Below are positions 1 to 5,902 of a stretch of DNA of 41,739 nucleotides, in pieces. The position numbers and the translations under genes were made by a program. Positions within the stretch are counted from its first letter, which is position 1, and each line of letters begins with the position of its first letter. Below the pieces are notes generated by a model. It was given only the letters and a program-made list of their open reading frames with translations, was not told the origin of the DNA and ran no database searches. The stretch comes from a virus, in the IMG/VR virus record IMGVR_UViG_3300011440_000034, positions 1-41,739 of that record; one strand, 5' to 3'.

Positions 1-68
1 GATTCATCTCGTCATCGACGACGGATGACTCGAAAACAAGCGGTCGGGGACAAGGCGGTGGGCTTGAA

Positions 69-108
69 GGAGCCTCTTCGACGCCCCTCGGCGGCCGTCG
101 GAGGCTCC
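69..108. repeat. Imperfect long hairpin
   Basis: GGAGCCTC (69-76) pairs with GAGGCTCC (101-108), and a nested CGACG/CGTCG pair continues the stem inward. No T-run follows on either side, so it is either a structured RNA element or an actinobacterial-style terminator without a U-tract. It could also lie near a genome end. Confidence 0.5.
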
Positions 109-116
109 ACAAGGTT

Positions 117-151
117 GAATCTGATTGAGTAGCTCGCTGAGAATCAGATTC
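117..151. repeat. Perfect 10-bp inverted repeat
   Basis: GAATCTGATT (117-126) and AATCAGATTC (142-151) are exact reverse complements separated by 15 nt. The arms are AT-richer than the surrounding DNA and there is no T-run. The geometry (about 25 bp centre to centre) fits a dimeric protein-binding site or a stem-loop. Function is not known from sequence. Confidence 0.6.
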
Positions 152-341
152 TGTCTGCAGATGATGTGTTTAGGTGACCCCTAGCGGCAGCCCCGCAGGG
201 GGGCCGATAGGTCTTCCCCCCCTCCGTTAGACATAGACCTCATCTGAACACGCCTCCAAACCTTCACCGCATTCGCCGTTCCTCTAAGCCTTGGCCGTTG
301 TGCTGTGTCCAGACCGCCGGGGCTGTCGCCCCTCCAGAAGA

Positions 342-354
342 AAACTCCAATCCC
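342..354 (+). repeat. 13-nt direct repeat, copy 1
   Basis: AAACTCCAATCCC occurs here and again at 1540-1552. Both copies lie on the coding strand in leaders of rightward genes, about 60 nt upstream of the gene at 413 and about 110 nt upstream of the gene at 1661. Both copies have a GAAG-containing sequence just upstream. This suggests a shared regulatory or promoter-proximal element, but no -10 was confirmed. Confidence 0.45.
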
Positions 355-412
355 ATTAGCCCTCAGGTGTCAGGTCATCTCATAAGGAGAGGTTGCAATC
401 AAGGAGGGCGTT

Positions 413-772
413 ATGAGTGCTTCAAGTGCTCATCGCTATCAGTTCATCGCCGACCAGTTGGAGGACAGCCTCGACTTCGAGACGATGACGACCACTTCGC
501 CCCTGATGGCCATTGTGCCCCAGGGTGCCGATCGCAAGGAGCGCCTGGCTGCTGCCAAGACGCTCGTCGAGCGGCGTGCGCTGAAGACGTTCGAGGGCGT
601 CGCCGTGCCGAAGGGCACCGCCGTCGAGCCGAGTGCCGGTGACAAGGAAGCCAGTGAGGTCGTCGGCCTCGCAGCGTTCTACACCGTCAAGGGCGAGGTT
701 CACAGCCTCGGCCGTGGCACGTCAGCGCAACTGCGGGAAGTGTTCGAGGCTTGGGTCGCATCCCAGTCCTAG
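413..772 (+). CDS. Hypothetical early protein, 119 aa
   Basis: This is the first clear rightward gene. The ATG at 413 follows an excellent ribosome site (AAGGAGGG, ending about 6 nt before it). The product is small and soluble, with no signal peptide, membrane segment or cysteine cluster. The N-terminal third is acidic and threonine-rich, the centre (about residues 40-60) is basic and likely helical, and the C-terminus ends in a predicted helix. I do not recognise the family. It stands alone, followed by a UUCG-capped hairpin at 790-809, so it may be separately transcribed. First position after the control region and the strong ribosome site suggest high early expression, perhaps a host-takeover protein, which is inference. 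Confidence 0.8.
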   Translation: MSASSAHRYQFIADQLEDSLDFETMTTTSPLMAIVPQGADRKERLAAAKTLVERRALKTFEGVAVPKGTAVEPSAGDKEASEVVGLAAFYTVKGEVHSLGRGTSAQLREVFEAWVASQS

Positions 773-789
773 TTCGCTCCCAGATGGGT

Positions 790-809
790 GGGGGGCCTTC
801 GGGTCCCCT
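790..809 (+). terminator. UUCG tetraloop hairpin, likely terminator
   Basis: GGGGGCC (791-797), loop TTCG (798-801) and GGTCCCC (802-808) form a GC-rich stem with one G-U pair and the exceptionally stable UUCG loop. It lies 18 nt after the stop at 772. No T-run follows, which is common for actinobacterial terminators. It could instead stabilise the 3' end of the first mRNA. Confidence 0.6.
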
Positions 810-852
810 GCCCTTCCCGTCGTGTCAAGCGCACCTCTACGAAAGGATCGTC

Positions 853-930
853 ATGATCGCTCTGCGCATCACCATCGCCAGGCTGATCCCGTTGGGGATC
901 ATCTTCGGCCTCATCACCGTGGTCTTGTGA
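853..930 (+). CDS. Tiny membrane peptide, 25 aa
   Basis: The ATG at 853 is preceded by GAAAGGA with 6 nt spacing. The product is 25 residues: a short basic N-terminus (Arg5, Arg10), then a continuous hydrophobic helix rich in Ile, Leu, Gly and Val to the last residue. It is most likely a single-pass inner-membrane micropeptide. Its stop overlaps the GTG of the next gene (GTGA at 927-930), a typical translational coupling that supports both genes. No family is recognised. Phages often encode such peptides early to modify the host membrane, but that role here is inference. Confidence 0.6.
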   Translation: MIALRITIARLIPLGIIFGLITVVL

Positions 931-1124
931 ACGTGTGCGAAGCCTGCAACCAGGCTCTCATCGTTCACGCCGAAGACCACGGCACCCTGCGTCGGTTCGG
1001 CTGGTGGACGATCGAGATGGTCGACCACATGGTGCCCTACAGATGCACCTACGACTCGACCACGTTTTGCGGCAAGCCGCTCCAAGAGGAGCCGCACCCG
1101 GACGTGGCCGACGCCGTGGCCTAA
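927..1124 (+). CDS. Small zinc-binding-type protein, 65 aa
   Basis: This starts at GTG 927, overlapping the stop of the 25-aa membrane peptide by 4 nt. The 65-residue product opens with a CxxC knuckle (Cys4, Cys7) and has two more cysteines at about residues 40 and 48. That is four potential zinc ligands, giving a short zinc-ribbon-like fold. Aromatic residues (FGWW) lie between the pairs. No enzyme motif is present. It is followed by a GC-rich hairpin at 1134-1164. It is one of at least eight small Cys-pair proteins in the rightward half. The precise function is unknown. Confidence 0.65.
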   Translation: MNVCEACNQALIVHAEDHGTLRRFGWWTIEMVDHMVPYRCTYDSTTFCGKPLQEEPHPDVADAVA

Positions 1125-1133
1125 GACGACTGT

Positions 1134-1164
1134 GGGGGCGGAGCGCCCGGTTCGCTCTGCCCCT
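1134..1164 (+). terminator. GC-rich hairpin after the 65-aa gene
   Basis: GGGGCGGAGCG (1135-1145) pairs with CGCTCTGCCCC (1153-1163) over 11 bp with one G-U pair and a 7-nt loop. It starts 10 nt after a stop codon. There is no U-tract. It is probably a factor-independent terminator of the actinobacterial type or an mRNA 3'-end structure. Confidence 0.6.
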
Positions 1165-1220
1165 CATCGTTGTCCCGAAGTCGAAGCGCCCCAAAGCGGG
1201 CGCCGCTGTCTCTCCGCTAC

Positions 1221-1238
1221 CGAGTGCTGACGCACTCG
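1221..1238. repeat. Perfect 7-bp palindrome in intergenic spacer
   Basis: CGAGTGC, loop TGAC, GCACTCG. It lies in the 191-nt gene-free spacer (1125-1315) between the hairpin after the 65-aa gene and the 32-aa membrane peptide. With 18 bp and dyad symmetry it could be an operator or a leader hairpin. A smaller GGTGG/CCACC hairpin follows at about 1258-1275. No T-run or clear -10/-35 was found. Confidence 0.5.
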
Positions 1239-1315
1239 ATAGCCAAATGTCTACGGCTTGGTGGCCCGTCCACCGCTGGAGCTGCTTGCAAATCGCATCG
1301 AACGAAAGGATCACC

Positions 1316-1414
1316 ATGATCGGTGAGCTACTGCATCAGGCGTTGAACTCCGACGTCGTCGGGCTGATCGTGGCCCTCGGCCTGCTCGGGGCTCTCGCCT
1401 ACTTCAACCGCTGA
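1316..1414 (+). CDS. Small membrane peptide, 32 aa
   Basis: The ATG at 1316 follows CGAAAGGATC with good spacing. The 32-residue product has a short amphipathic N-terminus (about residues 1-12) and one hydrophobic segment (about 14-29, Val/Leu/Gly/Ala), ending in Asn-Arg. This fits a single-pass membrane micropeptide with its C-terminus inside. It is flanked by hairpins on both sides (1221-1238, 1421-1474), so it forms a tiny transcription unit of its own. No homologous family is recognised. A role in membrane modification or superinfection control is possible but only inference. Confidence 0.6.
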   Translation: MIGELLHQALNSDVVGLIVALGLLGALAYFNR

Positions 1415-1420
1415 CTGCTT

Positions 1421-1474
1421 AAGGGCACGACGGCATTCGATTCCCCTGTGGGGTCGGTGTCTCGTGCCCTTTTG
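1421..1474 (+). terminator. Intrinsic terminator with T-tract
   Basis: AAGGGCACGA (1421-1430) pairs perfectly with TCGTGCCCTT (1462-1471), and a run of T (1470-1473) follows directly. An inner CCCC/GGGG hairpin sits in the loop. It begins 7 nt after the stop of the 32-aa peptide. It separates the tiny early genes from the operon that begins at 1661. Confidence 0.8.
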
Positions 1475-1539
1475 TCGTGTCTTACCCGCCGGTAGGCCCG
1501 CCTTCCGCATGAGCCGCTTGCGCAAAGGAAGACTCCATC

Positions 1540-1552
1540 AAACTCCAATCCC
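1540..1552 (+). repeat. 13-nt direct repeat, copy 2
   Basis: Second copy of AAACTCCAATCCC (first at 342-354), in the leader between the terminator at 1421-1474 and the operon starting at 1661. Its upstream position after a terminator fits a promoter or activator element for the main early operon. Confidence 0.45.
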
Positions 1553-1577
1553 TTTGCCCCCGAACGGAACCGCATCT

Positions 1578-1594
1578 CATCGGAGAGTCCGATG
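1578..1594 (+). repeat. Leader hairpin upstream of the early operon
   Basis: CATCGGA, loop GAG, TCCGATG: a perfect 7-bp stem with a 3-nt loop about 12 nt before an AAAGGAG ribosome site. Apart from this hairpin and the 13-nt repeat, the 1475-1660 spacer holds nothing I recognise. It may act as a 5' mRNA-stabilising or translational control element. Confidence 0.45.
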
Positions 1595-1660
1595 CGTTGC
1601 ATCCAGAAAGGAGCAAGGGCCATGCGACGCATGTGCTCACAGCACAGGAAGGAGAACCCG

Positions 1661-1846
1661 ATGGACATCAAGTGTGAGTCGTGTCATCGGAAGATCGATC
1701 GGCTCATGTTCAAGATCACGTTCGAGAACGGGACTTGGTTCAACGTCTGTGAGGAATGCGCACCGGTTCCCGACAAGACGAAGTACCAGCTCGAGGTCGT
1801 CGACCTAGTCAGGGAACGTGAGCGCTACGAGGAGACGAGATCATGA
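1661..1846 (+). CDS. Zinc-ribbon-like small protein, 61 aa
   Basis: First gene of the long rightward operon. The chosen ATG at 1661 has GGAAGGAG 6 nt upstream. An in-frame ATG at 1622 with AAAGGAG upstream would add 13 residues and cannot be excluded. The protein starts with a CxxCH knuckle (Cys5, Cys8) and has a CxxC pair near residue 30, which together form a classic four-cysteine zinc ribbon. The C-terminus is a charged helix rich in Arg and Glu. Its stop overlaps the next ATG by 4 nt (ATGA). No enzymatic motif is visible. It is likely a nucleic-acid- or protein-binding zinc protein. Confidence 0.7.
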   Translation: MDIKCESCHRKIDRLMFKITFENGTWFNVCEECAPVPDKTKYQLEVVDLVRERERYEETRS

Positions 1847-2277
1847 GTGTCGAGATCGCCAAGATGCCTCATCAGGTGAGGATCAGGAAGGGTCAGGTCT
1901 ATGAGATCCACTTCGGCCGGGGCGATGCCGTCTTCACCGAGCCGTTCGCCATGCGGGTGGGCGAGCTCCGTCAGATGACGATGTTGACCCGTCTGTCGAT
2001 GGGCATAGCCAAGACCGAGACCCAGGTCACCGTGAACATGAAGCAGGTCAGCTACGTGTTGCGGAAGAGCCAGAACGTGATCCAGTCCGACGACATCGAA
2101 TCGGATGAGGACGGCAACGAGGTGCAGGTCTGGGACCTGGCACCGTGGGCCGTCGCCAACAAGTTCCAGTTCCATCAGACCAACCATCGTCATCTCGATC
2201 CCGAGTGCGACTGCGGTGTGAAGGTGTGGGACACCGACGATGACGGAGTGCCGGACACCTGGCAGGTGTGGATATGA
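1843..2277 (+). CDS. Hypothetical protein with DxDxDG motif, 144 aa
   Basis: It is coupled to the upstream gene by an ATGA overlap and to the downstream SSB gene in the same way. The N-terminal 90 residues alternate charged and hydrophobic residues and look like a small beta-rich domain. An acidic stretch (about 82-92) follows. The C-terminal part has a His/Cys cluster (HxxxPECDCG) that could bind metal and then a DTDDDGVPD motif. That motif resembles the calcium-binding loops of thrombospondin-3/EF-hand-like repeats, which are unusual in a cytoplasmic phage protein. The motif is visible directly; calcium binding is inference. The protein family is not recognised. Confidence 0.75.
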   Translation: MSVEIAKMPHQVRIRKGQVYEIHFGRGDAVFTEPFAMRVGELRQMTMLTRLSMGIAKTETQVTVNMKQVSYVLRKSQNVIQSDDIESDEDGNEVQVWDLAPWAVANKFQFHQTNHRHLDPECDCGVKVWDTDDDGVPDTWQVWI

Positions 2278-2606
2278 GCCAGGACCTCAACAGTGTGGTC
2301 CTGCAGGGACGGTTGGCCTCTAAGCCTGAGCTGAAGGTGTTCGACTCAGGCCAGAGGCTTCTCCGTCTGCTGGTGACCACCAAGATGGCTGAGCCTCATC
2401 GTCGGGTGGATGTCATCCCCGTCTCAGTGTGGGAGTCCGACGTCCGGGTCTTCGAGCCTCTCATCGAGATGGGCAAAGGCGATGAGCTCCAGGTCCACGG
2501 CTCGCTGCAGCGCAGGTACTGGGAGGCTCCCGATGGCCGGCGCTCGAGGATAGAAGTCACCGCCCAGTCGTGGTTCAAGCTCGACGATCTAAGCGAGGAG
2601 GAATGA
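2274..2606 (+). CDS. ssb: Single-stranded DNA-binding protein (SSB-like), 110 aa
   Basis: The ATG at 2274 overlaps the upstream stop. The sequence opens like SSB proteins: a short N-terminus, then LNSVVLQGRLASKPELK, the first OB-fold strand pair, with a hydrophobic strand (residues about 28-36) and the IPVSVWE strand. It continues with GDELQVHGSLQRRYW and RIEVTAQS, the typical late OB strands. At 110 residues it is just the OB domain. The acidic end (DDLSEEE) resembles the acidic SSB tail but lacks the canonical DDDIPF. It coats single-stranded DNA during replication and recombination, and fits with the nuclease and ATPase genes downstream. Confidence 0.85.
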   Translation: MSQDLNSVVLQGRLASKPELKVFDSGQRLLRLLVTTKMAEPHRRVDVIPVSVWESDVRVFEPLIEMGKGDELQVHGSLQRRYWEAPDGRRSRIEVTAQSWFKLDDLSEEE

Positions 2607-2806
2607 CCCTGATCTACCACGAGAGCTACGGCGAGGTGACTCGCAAGCAGCTCGCAACGTACCGCAAGCACAACATCAGCCCTTCGGATCACATGTTCTT
2701 GGAGGACGCCTTCGGGGATGATCGCAAGAGCATGGTCGAAGAGGTGCTGAGACAGACCAGGAACGGGCAGATGTTCTCGTTCCTGCATATCGGAAAGGAT
2801 CGTTGA
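2603..2806 (+). CDS. Hypothetical small protein, 67 aa
   Basis: The ATG at 2603 is preceded by GAGGAGG and overlaps the SSB stop by 4 nt. The protein is 67 residues, mostly helical by composition, with many charged residues and no cysteines. The YGEVTRKQLATYRKHN segment is basic and the C-terminal half is mixed. The position between SSB and DUF932 suggests a DNA-metabolism role, but no family or motif is recognised. Confidence 0.7.
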   Translation: MTLIYHESYGEVTRKQLATYRKHNISPSDHMFLEDAFGDDRKSMVEEVLRQTRNGQMFSFLHIGKDR

Positions 2807-3753
2807 TGCCAGCAGAAGTGGAAACAATGGTGTCGGCCCGGCTGACGCCTTGGCACCAGCTCGGTGTCGTCGTCGAGAAGGAGATGACGGCAGCCGAGGC
2901 GCTTGTCCTCGGCGGCCTGGATTGGAAGGTCGAGAAGCGAAGCCTGCTCACCGAGACAGACGAGTTCTATATCCCGGTCGAGAGCCACATGGCGATCGTC
3001 AGGGACTCGGACATGTCGGTGCTGGGTGTGGTCGGCAAGGACTACGAGCCGATCCAGAACGAGCGGTGGCTGGCCTGGGCAGAGCTGTTGACCGACACCG
3101 GCGAGGCGCAGTTCACGACAGCGGGATCGTTGCGCCAGGGCCGAATCGTCTTCGCCTGCTTGGAGGTGAACACCAAGGTCGAGTTGCCCGGGGGCGACAA
3201 GATCATGCCTTACCTGGTGGTGGCGTCGAGCCACGACGGGAGCCATGCCTTGAAAGCATTCACGTCTCCGATCAGGGTGGTCTGCAAGAACACGCTGGAC
3301 ATGGCGCTCAATGCCCAGGGGTCGAGCTTCACGATCAAGCACACGCTCAATGCGGACTGGCGCCTGGACACGGCACGTCGGATGCTCGGTCTGGTGATCG
3401 GGTACTACGACGAGCTGAGCAAGGAGGCGACAGCCATGATCGAACAGACCGTGGTCGACGCCCAGTTCGATGCTCTCGTTCGTCACGTGCTGCCCATCCG
3501 TGAGGATGAGTGGACCCCTCGACAGGTGGACATGGCCAGGCTGCGGCGTGCCCAGGTCCACACGCTGTACAAGGGGGAGACGATCGGTGACTTCCGGGGA
3601 ACGGCCTGGGGTGCGTTCAACGCAGTCAACGAGTACGAGCTGTGGGAGAGGCGAGTCAAGGGTGATCGGGCGGAGCGTCATGCGCTGCGTGCGTTGAACC
3701 ACGACTTCCCGCTCTCGCACAAGGCGCACACCTACCTGGTCGGTGCCAATTGA
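2806..3753 (+). CDS. DUF932 family phage/plasmid-like protein, 315 aa
   Basis: I recognise the DUF932 (phage/plasmid-like protein, TIGR03299) pattern. It has the N-terminal TPWHQLG segment, the VVGKDYEPIQN motif after about 65 residues, the central hydrophobic strands, and the hallmark VCKNTLDMAL followed by a helical C-terminal half. Length (315) fits the family. The biochemical function of DUF932 proteins is not established. They are common in phages and plasmids next to recombination and ParB-type genes, as here. The ATG at 2806 with GGAAAGGA 7 nt upstream was chosen over the preceding TTG. It shares one base with the upstream stop. Confidence 0.85.
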   Translation: MPAEVETMVSARLTPWHQLGVVVEKEMTAAEALVLGGLDWKVEKRSLLTETDEFYIPVESHMAIVRDSDMSVLGVVGKDYEPIQNERWLAWAELLTDTGEAQFTTAGSLRQGRIVFACLEVNTKVELPGGDKIMPYLVVASSHDGSHALKAFTSPIRVVCKNTLDMALNAQGSSFTIKHTLNADWRLDTARRMLGLVIGYYDELSKEATAMIEQTVVDAQFDALVRHVLPIREDEWTPRQVDMARLRRAQVHTLYKGETIGDFRGTAWGAFNAVNEYELWERRVKGDRAERHALRALNHDFPLSHKAHTYLVGAN

Positions 3754-3767
3754 CCAGCGAGAAAGCA

Positions 3768-3797
3768 GATGGGCCCGGTCAGACAACCAGGCCCATC
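3768..3797 (+). repeat. Perfect 8-bp hairpin upstream of parB
   Basis: GATGGGCC (3768-3775) and GGCCCATC (3790-3797) are exact reverse complements with a 14-nt loop. The hairpin lies between the DUF932 stop (3753) and the ParB GTG (3828), immediately before the repeated 12-nt leader motif. No T-run. It could be an autoregulatory operator or a processing/stabilising hairpin. Confidence 0.5.
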
Positions 3798-3809
3798 AGC
3801 GCAACGTCC
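3798..3809 (+). promoter_or_regulatory. 12-nt leader motif, copy 1
   Basis: AGCGCAACGTCC occurs here and at 5903-5914. In both places it lies upstream of a GAAAGG ribosome site at nearly the same distance (11 and 12 nt from motif end to the last G of that site) and upstream of a non-ATG start (GTG 3828, TTG 5934). It looks like a shared promoter-proximal or translational control element. Its exact role cannot be read from the sequence. Confidence 0.4.
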
Positions 3810-3827
3810 CAACAGAAAGGAACAACG

Positions 3828-5093
3828 GTGACTCTACTGAGCATCGATGACATCCACGTCCACGAGAACGTGCGTGTCAGTGAGGAAGGCATCGAGGCCC
3901 TGGCCCGATCGATGAATGCGATCGGCCAGATCAGCCCGGTGACGGTGATCCGCAACGACGTTGGCTACCACCTGGTGACCGGGCATCGCCGGCTGGCTGC
4001 GGCCAAGAGCCTCGGATGGACTGAGATCGAGGCGTTCGAGAACCCGGAGACGGATCAGCTGTTGGCTCAGCAGATGGCTGAGAACATGGCCCGGCTCGAC
4101 CTCACCGCATGGGAGACGGCACAAGGCGTGCTGGCTCTGAAGGATGAGGCCGGGATGAACCAGGCCGACATCTCGGCTGCGTTGGGGATCAGCAAGGATC
4201 AGGTGTCGGTCTATCAGAAGATCGCCAAGGGCGCCAAGGGCCTCGATCCGGTGAGCCTCAACCAGATGGAGCTCGAAGAGCTGGAGGTGTTCGAGCACTT
4301 CCATGACGCACCCGATGAGATCCGCAAAGACGTCGTCGAGGCGTTCGAGTCCGACGAGGACTCGTACTGGAAGGTGAACAGCTACATCGACGAGGTCAAG
4401 AAGTGGCGCTGGTCCCAGCTGAAGGAGAACAAGCCACTCGTCGAGGCGATGGAGGCAATCGGCGCCATTCCGATGAACCGTGAGGACCGTCAGATGTCGA
4501 AGCATCTCGACGGCAAGGAGATCCTCGAGCATCGAGGCCAGCCCTGCCACGGCTACATGATCCAGCGGTCATGGAATCGGGATGAGGCCTATTCGATCAC
4601 CGAGTACTGCATGGATCCTCAGTCTCACATCGAGGACGAGGACAAGCCCGAGCTCGTCAAGATGAGCAAGGACGCTGCGACCAAGCAGATCGGTGGCACC
4701 AACCAGCAACGGGCAGCGGAGAAGAAGCGCAAGGATGACAAGGCCAGACGCAAAGAGCTGGTCGTCGCCTTCGCTCGGGACCCCAAGATCAAGCCTCTCA
4801 CCGAGATGCTGTACACGGTGATCTTGAACATCCAGGCTCCGTACCGATGGAACGAGTTGGGCAAGGCCTATGGCTTGACCAAGGACAAGGACACGTTCCA
4901 TTACGACTGGAACGAGCAGTACCTGGGTGCCTTCGCTGCCAAGGAGAAGCTGGTTCAGCAGCTCATCCTGGCGGTCGGCTCCGTCTACATCAGCATGGAC
5001 AGCACCTATCGGGCGACCGAGAACGAGGCGCTGATCACGCTCGATCGACTGTTCGGGTTCACTGTTCCCGATGAGGCCACGGATGCCAATTGA
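3828..5093 (+). CDS. parB-like: ParB/Spo0J-type protein, 421 aa
   Basis: The N-terminal ParB/Sulfiredoxin-fold domain is clear: a LSIDDI strand, ENVR, LARSMNAIGQISPVTV, then LVTGHRRLAAAK (the GHRR nucleotide-binding box at residues 52-55) and the AENMARLDLT segment. A KorB-like helix-turn-helix follows (about 105-130, MNQADISAALGISKDQVS). The C-terminal half (about 200-421) is unfamiliar, with a basic helical stretch near 295-310. There is no ParA partner, so plasmid partition is unlikely. A DNA-binding CTPase or ParB-type nuclease role in phage DNA metabolism is more plausible. I chose GTG 3828 because AAAGGA lies upstream and the hairpin and repeat fill the gap. A TTG at 3750 is an alternative. 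Confidence 0.8.
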   Translation: MTLLSIDDIHVHENVRVSEEGIEALARSMNAIGQISPVTVIRNDVGYHLVTGHRRLAAAKSLGWTEIEAFENPETDQLLAQQMAENMARLDLTAWETAQGVLALKDEAGMNQADISAALGISKDQVSVYQKIAKGAKGLDPVSLNQMELEELEVFEHFHDAPDEIRKDVVEAFESDEDSYWKVNSYIDEVKKWRWSQLKENKPLVEAMEAIGAIPMNREDRQMSKHLDGKEILEHRGQPCHGYMIQRSWNRDEAYSITEYCMDPQSHIEDEDKPELVKMSKDAATKQIGGTNQQRAAEKKRKDDKARRKELVVAFARDPKIKPLTEMLYTVILNIQAPYRWNELGKAYGLTKDKDTFHYDWNEQYLGAFAAKEKLVQQLILAVGSVYISMDSTYRATENEALITLDRLFGFTVPDEATDAN

Positions 5094-5580
5094 GAAGGGC
5101 GCTCGGGTCAAGCTGATCTCAATGCCCAACGATCCAGACCCGGTTCCCCCGGGCACGTTGGGCACCGTGACCTCGTCGAGAGTGATCGAGGGGTTGACCC
5201 CCCGGCCATACCTGCAGTTGGGTGTGACTTGGGACAACGGGCGCAGCCTCGGGTTGGTGCTGCCACCTGATGCTGTCGAGCTGATACCCGAACAGGTCAA
5301 GTGTGACTTCTGTTCGAGTGTCCCTGTGGCCTGGGCATTCCCGGCCAAGGACTTCACGTTGATTCCCGAGTTCGCTTGGGGATCGACGGGAGGCTGGGCA
5401 GCATGTCGGGTGTGCGCTGAGCTGATCGATGCGGACCAGTACGCAGAGCTGACGGCTCGAGCGTTGGACTTGCTGCCGTTGAACGGAGGGGAGATCCCCG
5501 AGTTCAACAAGGCCCTCGCCAAGTTGCACCTCGACTTCCGAGAGTCGAGGACAGGACCGAAGGAGGAGTTCAGTGGCTGA
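5083..5580 (+). CDS. DUF4314-like protein with zinc ribbon, 165 aa
   Basis: The N-terminal about 70 residues follow the DUF4314 pattern: KGARVKLISMPNDPDPVPPG, GTLGTV, a VTWDNGRSLGLVLPPDAVEL ending. This is a small SH3-like beta barrel seen in many phages. The C-terminal part adds two cysteine pairs (CDFC and CRVC, about 35 residues apart), giving a zinc-ribbon-like module, and then a helical tail. The combination suggests an adaptor that binds nucleic acid or protein. The start at 5083 (ATG) overlaps the parB stop. An ATG at 5071 would add four residues. Coupling to parB argues for co-expression. Confidence 0.7.
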   Translation: MPIEKGARVKLISMPNDPDPVPPGTLGTVTSSRVIEGLTPRPYLQLGVTWDNGRSLGLVLPPDAVELIPEQVKCDFCSSVPVAWAFPAKDFTLIPEFAWGSTGGWAACRVCAELIDADQYAELTARALDLLPLNGGEIPEFNKALAKLHLDFRESRTGPKEEFSG

Positions 5581-5674
5581 GCATGTCTGCAACTACGCAT
5601 CCCGGTACCGCCAGCGGCTGTGCCAACGGATCGTGCGAGACGGGCATCGCTACTGCTGGCAGCACCGTGGCTGA
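5573..5674 (+). CDS. Cys/His zinc mini-protein, 33 aa
   Basis: The GTG at 5573 follows a strong AAGGAGG site and overlaps the upstream stop. The 33 residues contain three cysteines and a terminal histidine with regular spacing: C-x10-C-x10-C-x2-H. The intervening sequence is Arg/Tyr-rich. The same layout occurs in the late 77-aa protein at 33798-34031 (C-x9-C-x10-C-x2-H). This is most likely a minimal zinc-binding fold, possibly nucleic-acid binding given its basic charge. It is easily missed because of its size. The next gene starts inside it in another frame. Confidence 0.6.
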   Translation: MAEHVCNYASRYRQRLCQRIVRDGHRYCWQHRG

Positions 5675-5852
5675 CGACCAGGTCCTGATCGACACTGAGA
5701 TGCTGACCGTCGAGGTGATCCAGCACCTCGAAGCCAAGTACGGGAAGGCTCCGGTGCCTAACCCGTGGCTGCATGAGATGGTCAGGTTCATCGTCGACGG
5801 GACTCTCGAAGTGCTCATCGACAAGTACGACGTCGGCGAAAAGATCGGCTGA
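5667..5852 (+). CDS. Hypothetical small acidic protein, 61 aa
   Basis: The GTG at 5667 overlaps the end of the 33-aa zinc protein by 8 nt. An ATG at 5583 in the same frame would give 89 residues but would overlap almost all of that zinc gene. The protein is acidic and helical, with no cysteines or membrane segment, and ends before a strong hairpin at 5856-5890. No family is recognised. It is the last gene of the first part of the early operon. Confidence 0.6.
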   Translation: MADDQVLIDTEMLTVEVIQHLEAKYGKAPVPNPWLHEMVRFIVDGTLEVLIDKYDVGEKIG

Positions 5853-5855
5853 AGA

Positions 5856-5890
5856 GGGGGAGGGTGAGCCTCGGCGCTCACCCCTCTCCC
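5856..5890 (+). terminator. Strong GC hairpin terminator
   Basis: GGGTGAGC (5862-5869), loop CTCGGC, GCTCACCC (5876-5883). After one bulged C, six more pairs extend the stem outward (5856-5861 with 5885-5890, one of them a G-U pair). It starts 4 nt after a stop codon and is immediately followed by a possible promoter -10. No U-tract. It probably ends or attenuates the upstream transcript. Confidence 0.7.
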
Positions 5891-5892
5891 GC

Positions 5893-5898
5893 TAGAAT
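5893..5898 (+). promoter_or_regulatory. Possible -10 box for the nuclease/ATPase operon
   Basis: TAGAAT differs from TATAAT at one position and lies just after the terminator hairpin and 36 nt before the TTG start at 5934. A recognisable -35 is missing, which is common in actinobacterial promoters of the TANNNT type. The placement between a terminator and a new gene set supports it. Confidence 0.4.
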
Positions 5899-5902
5899 CT
5901 GG

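Larger units (their letters stand above)
1..412. other. Non-coding control region rich in inverted repeats
   Basis: I find no convincing gene in this stretch on either strand. It holds an imperfect hairpin (69-108), a perfect 10-bp inverted repeat (117-126 with 142-151), a small CCCC/GGGG hairpin near 195-206, an AGGTCT/AGACCT inverted pair (about 210-240), and one copy of a 13-nt motif (342-354) repeated at 1540-1552. The rightward genes begin at 413 and the leftward genes begin near the other end of the window. If the molecule is circular or permuted, this is half of the central divergent control region and a candidate site for early promoters, an origin or a packaging site. No consensus -35/-10 pair was recognised. 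Confidence 0.6.

Noticed and set aside
1-60. Direct terminal repeat with the right end
   Set aside because: The first and last 100 nt share no repeat that I could see. This does not exclude circular permutation.
2689-3786. Leftward open frame of about 365 codons opposite DUF932
   Set aside because: Antisense shadow of the DUF932 gene, with typical mirror composition and no start signals.
3828-5093. Plasmid-type partition system suggesting a plasmid-prophage
   Set aside because: There is no ParA, no centromere-like repeat array, and no repressor or integrase. ParB-like proteins are frequent in lytic phages.
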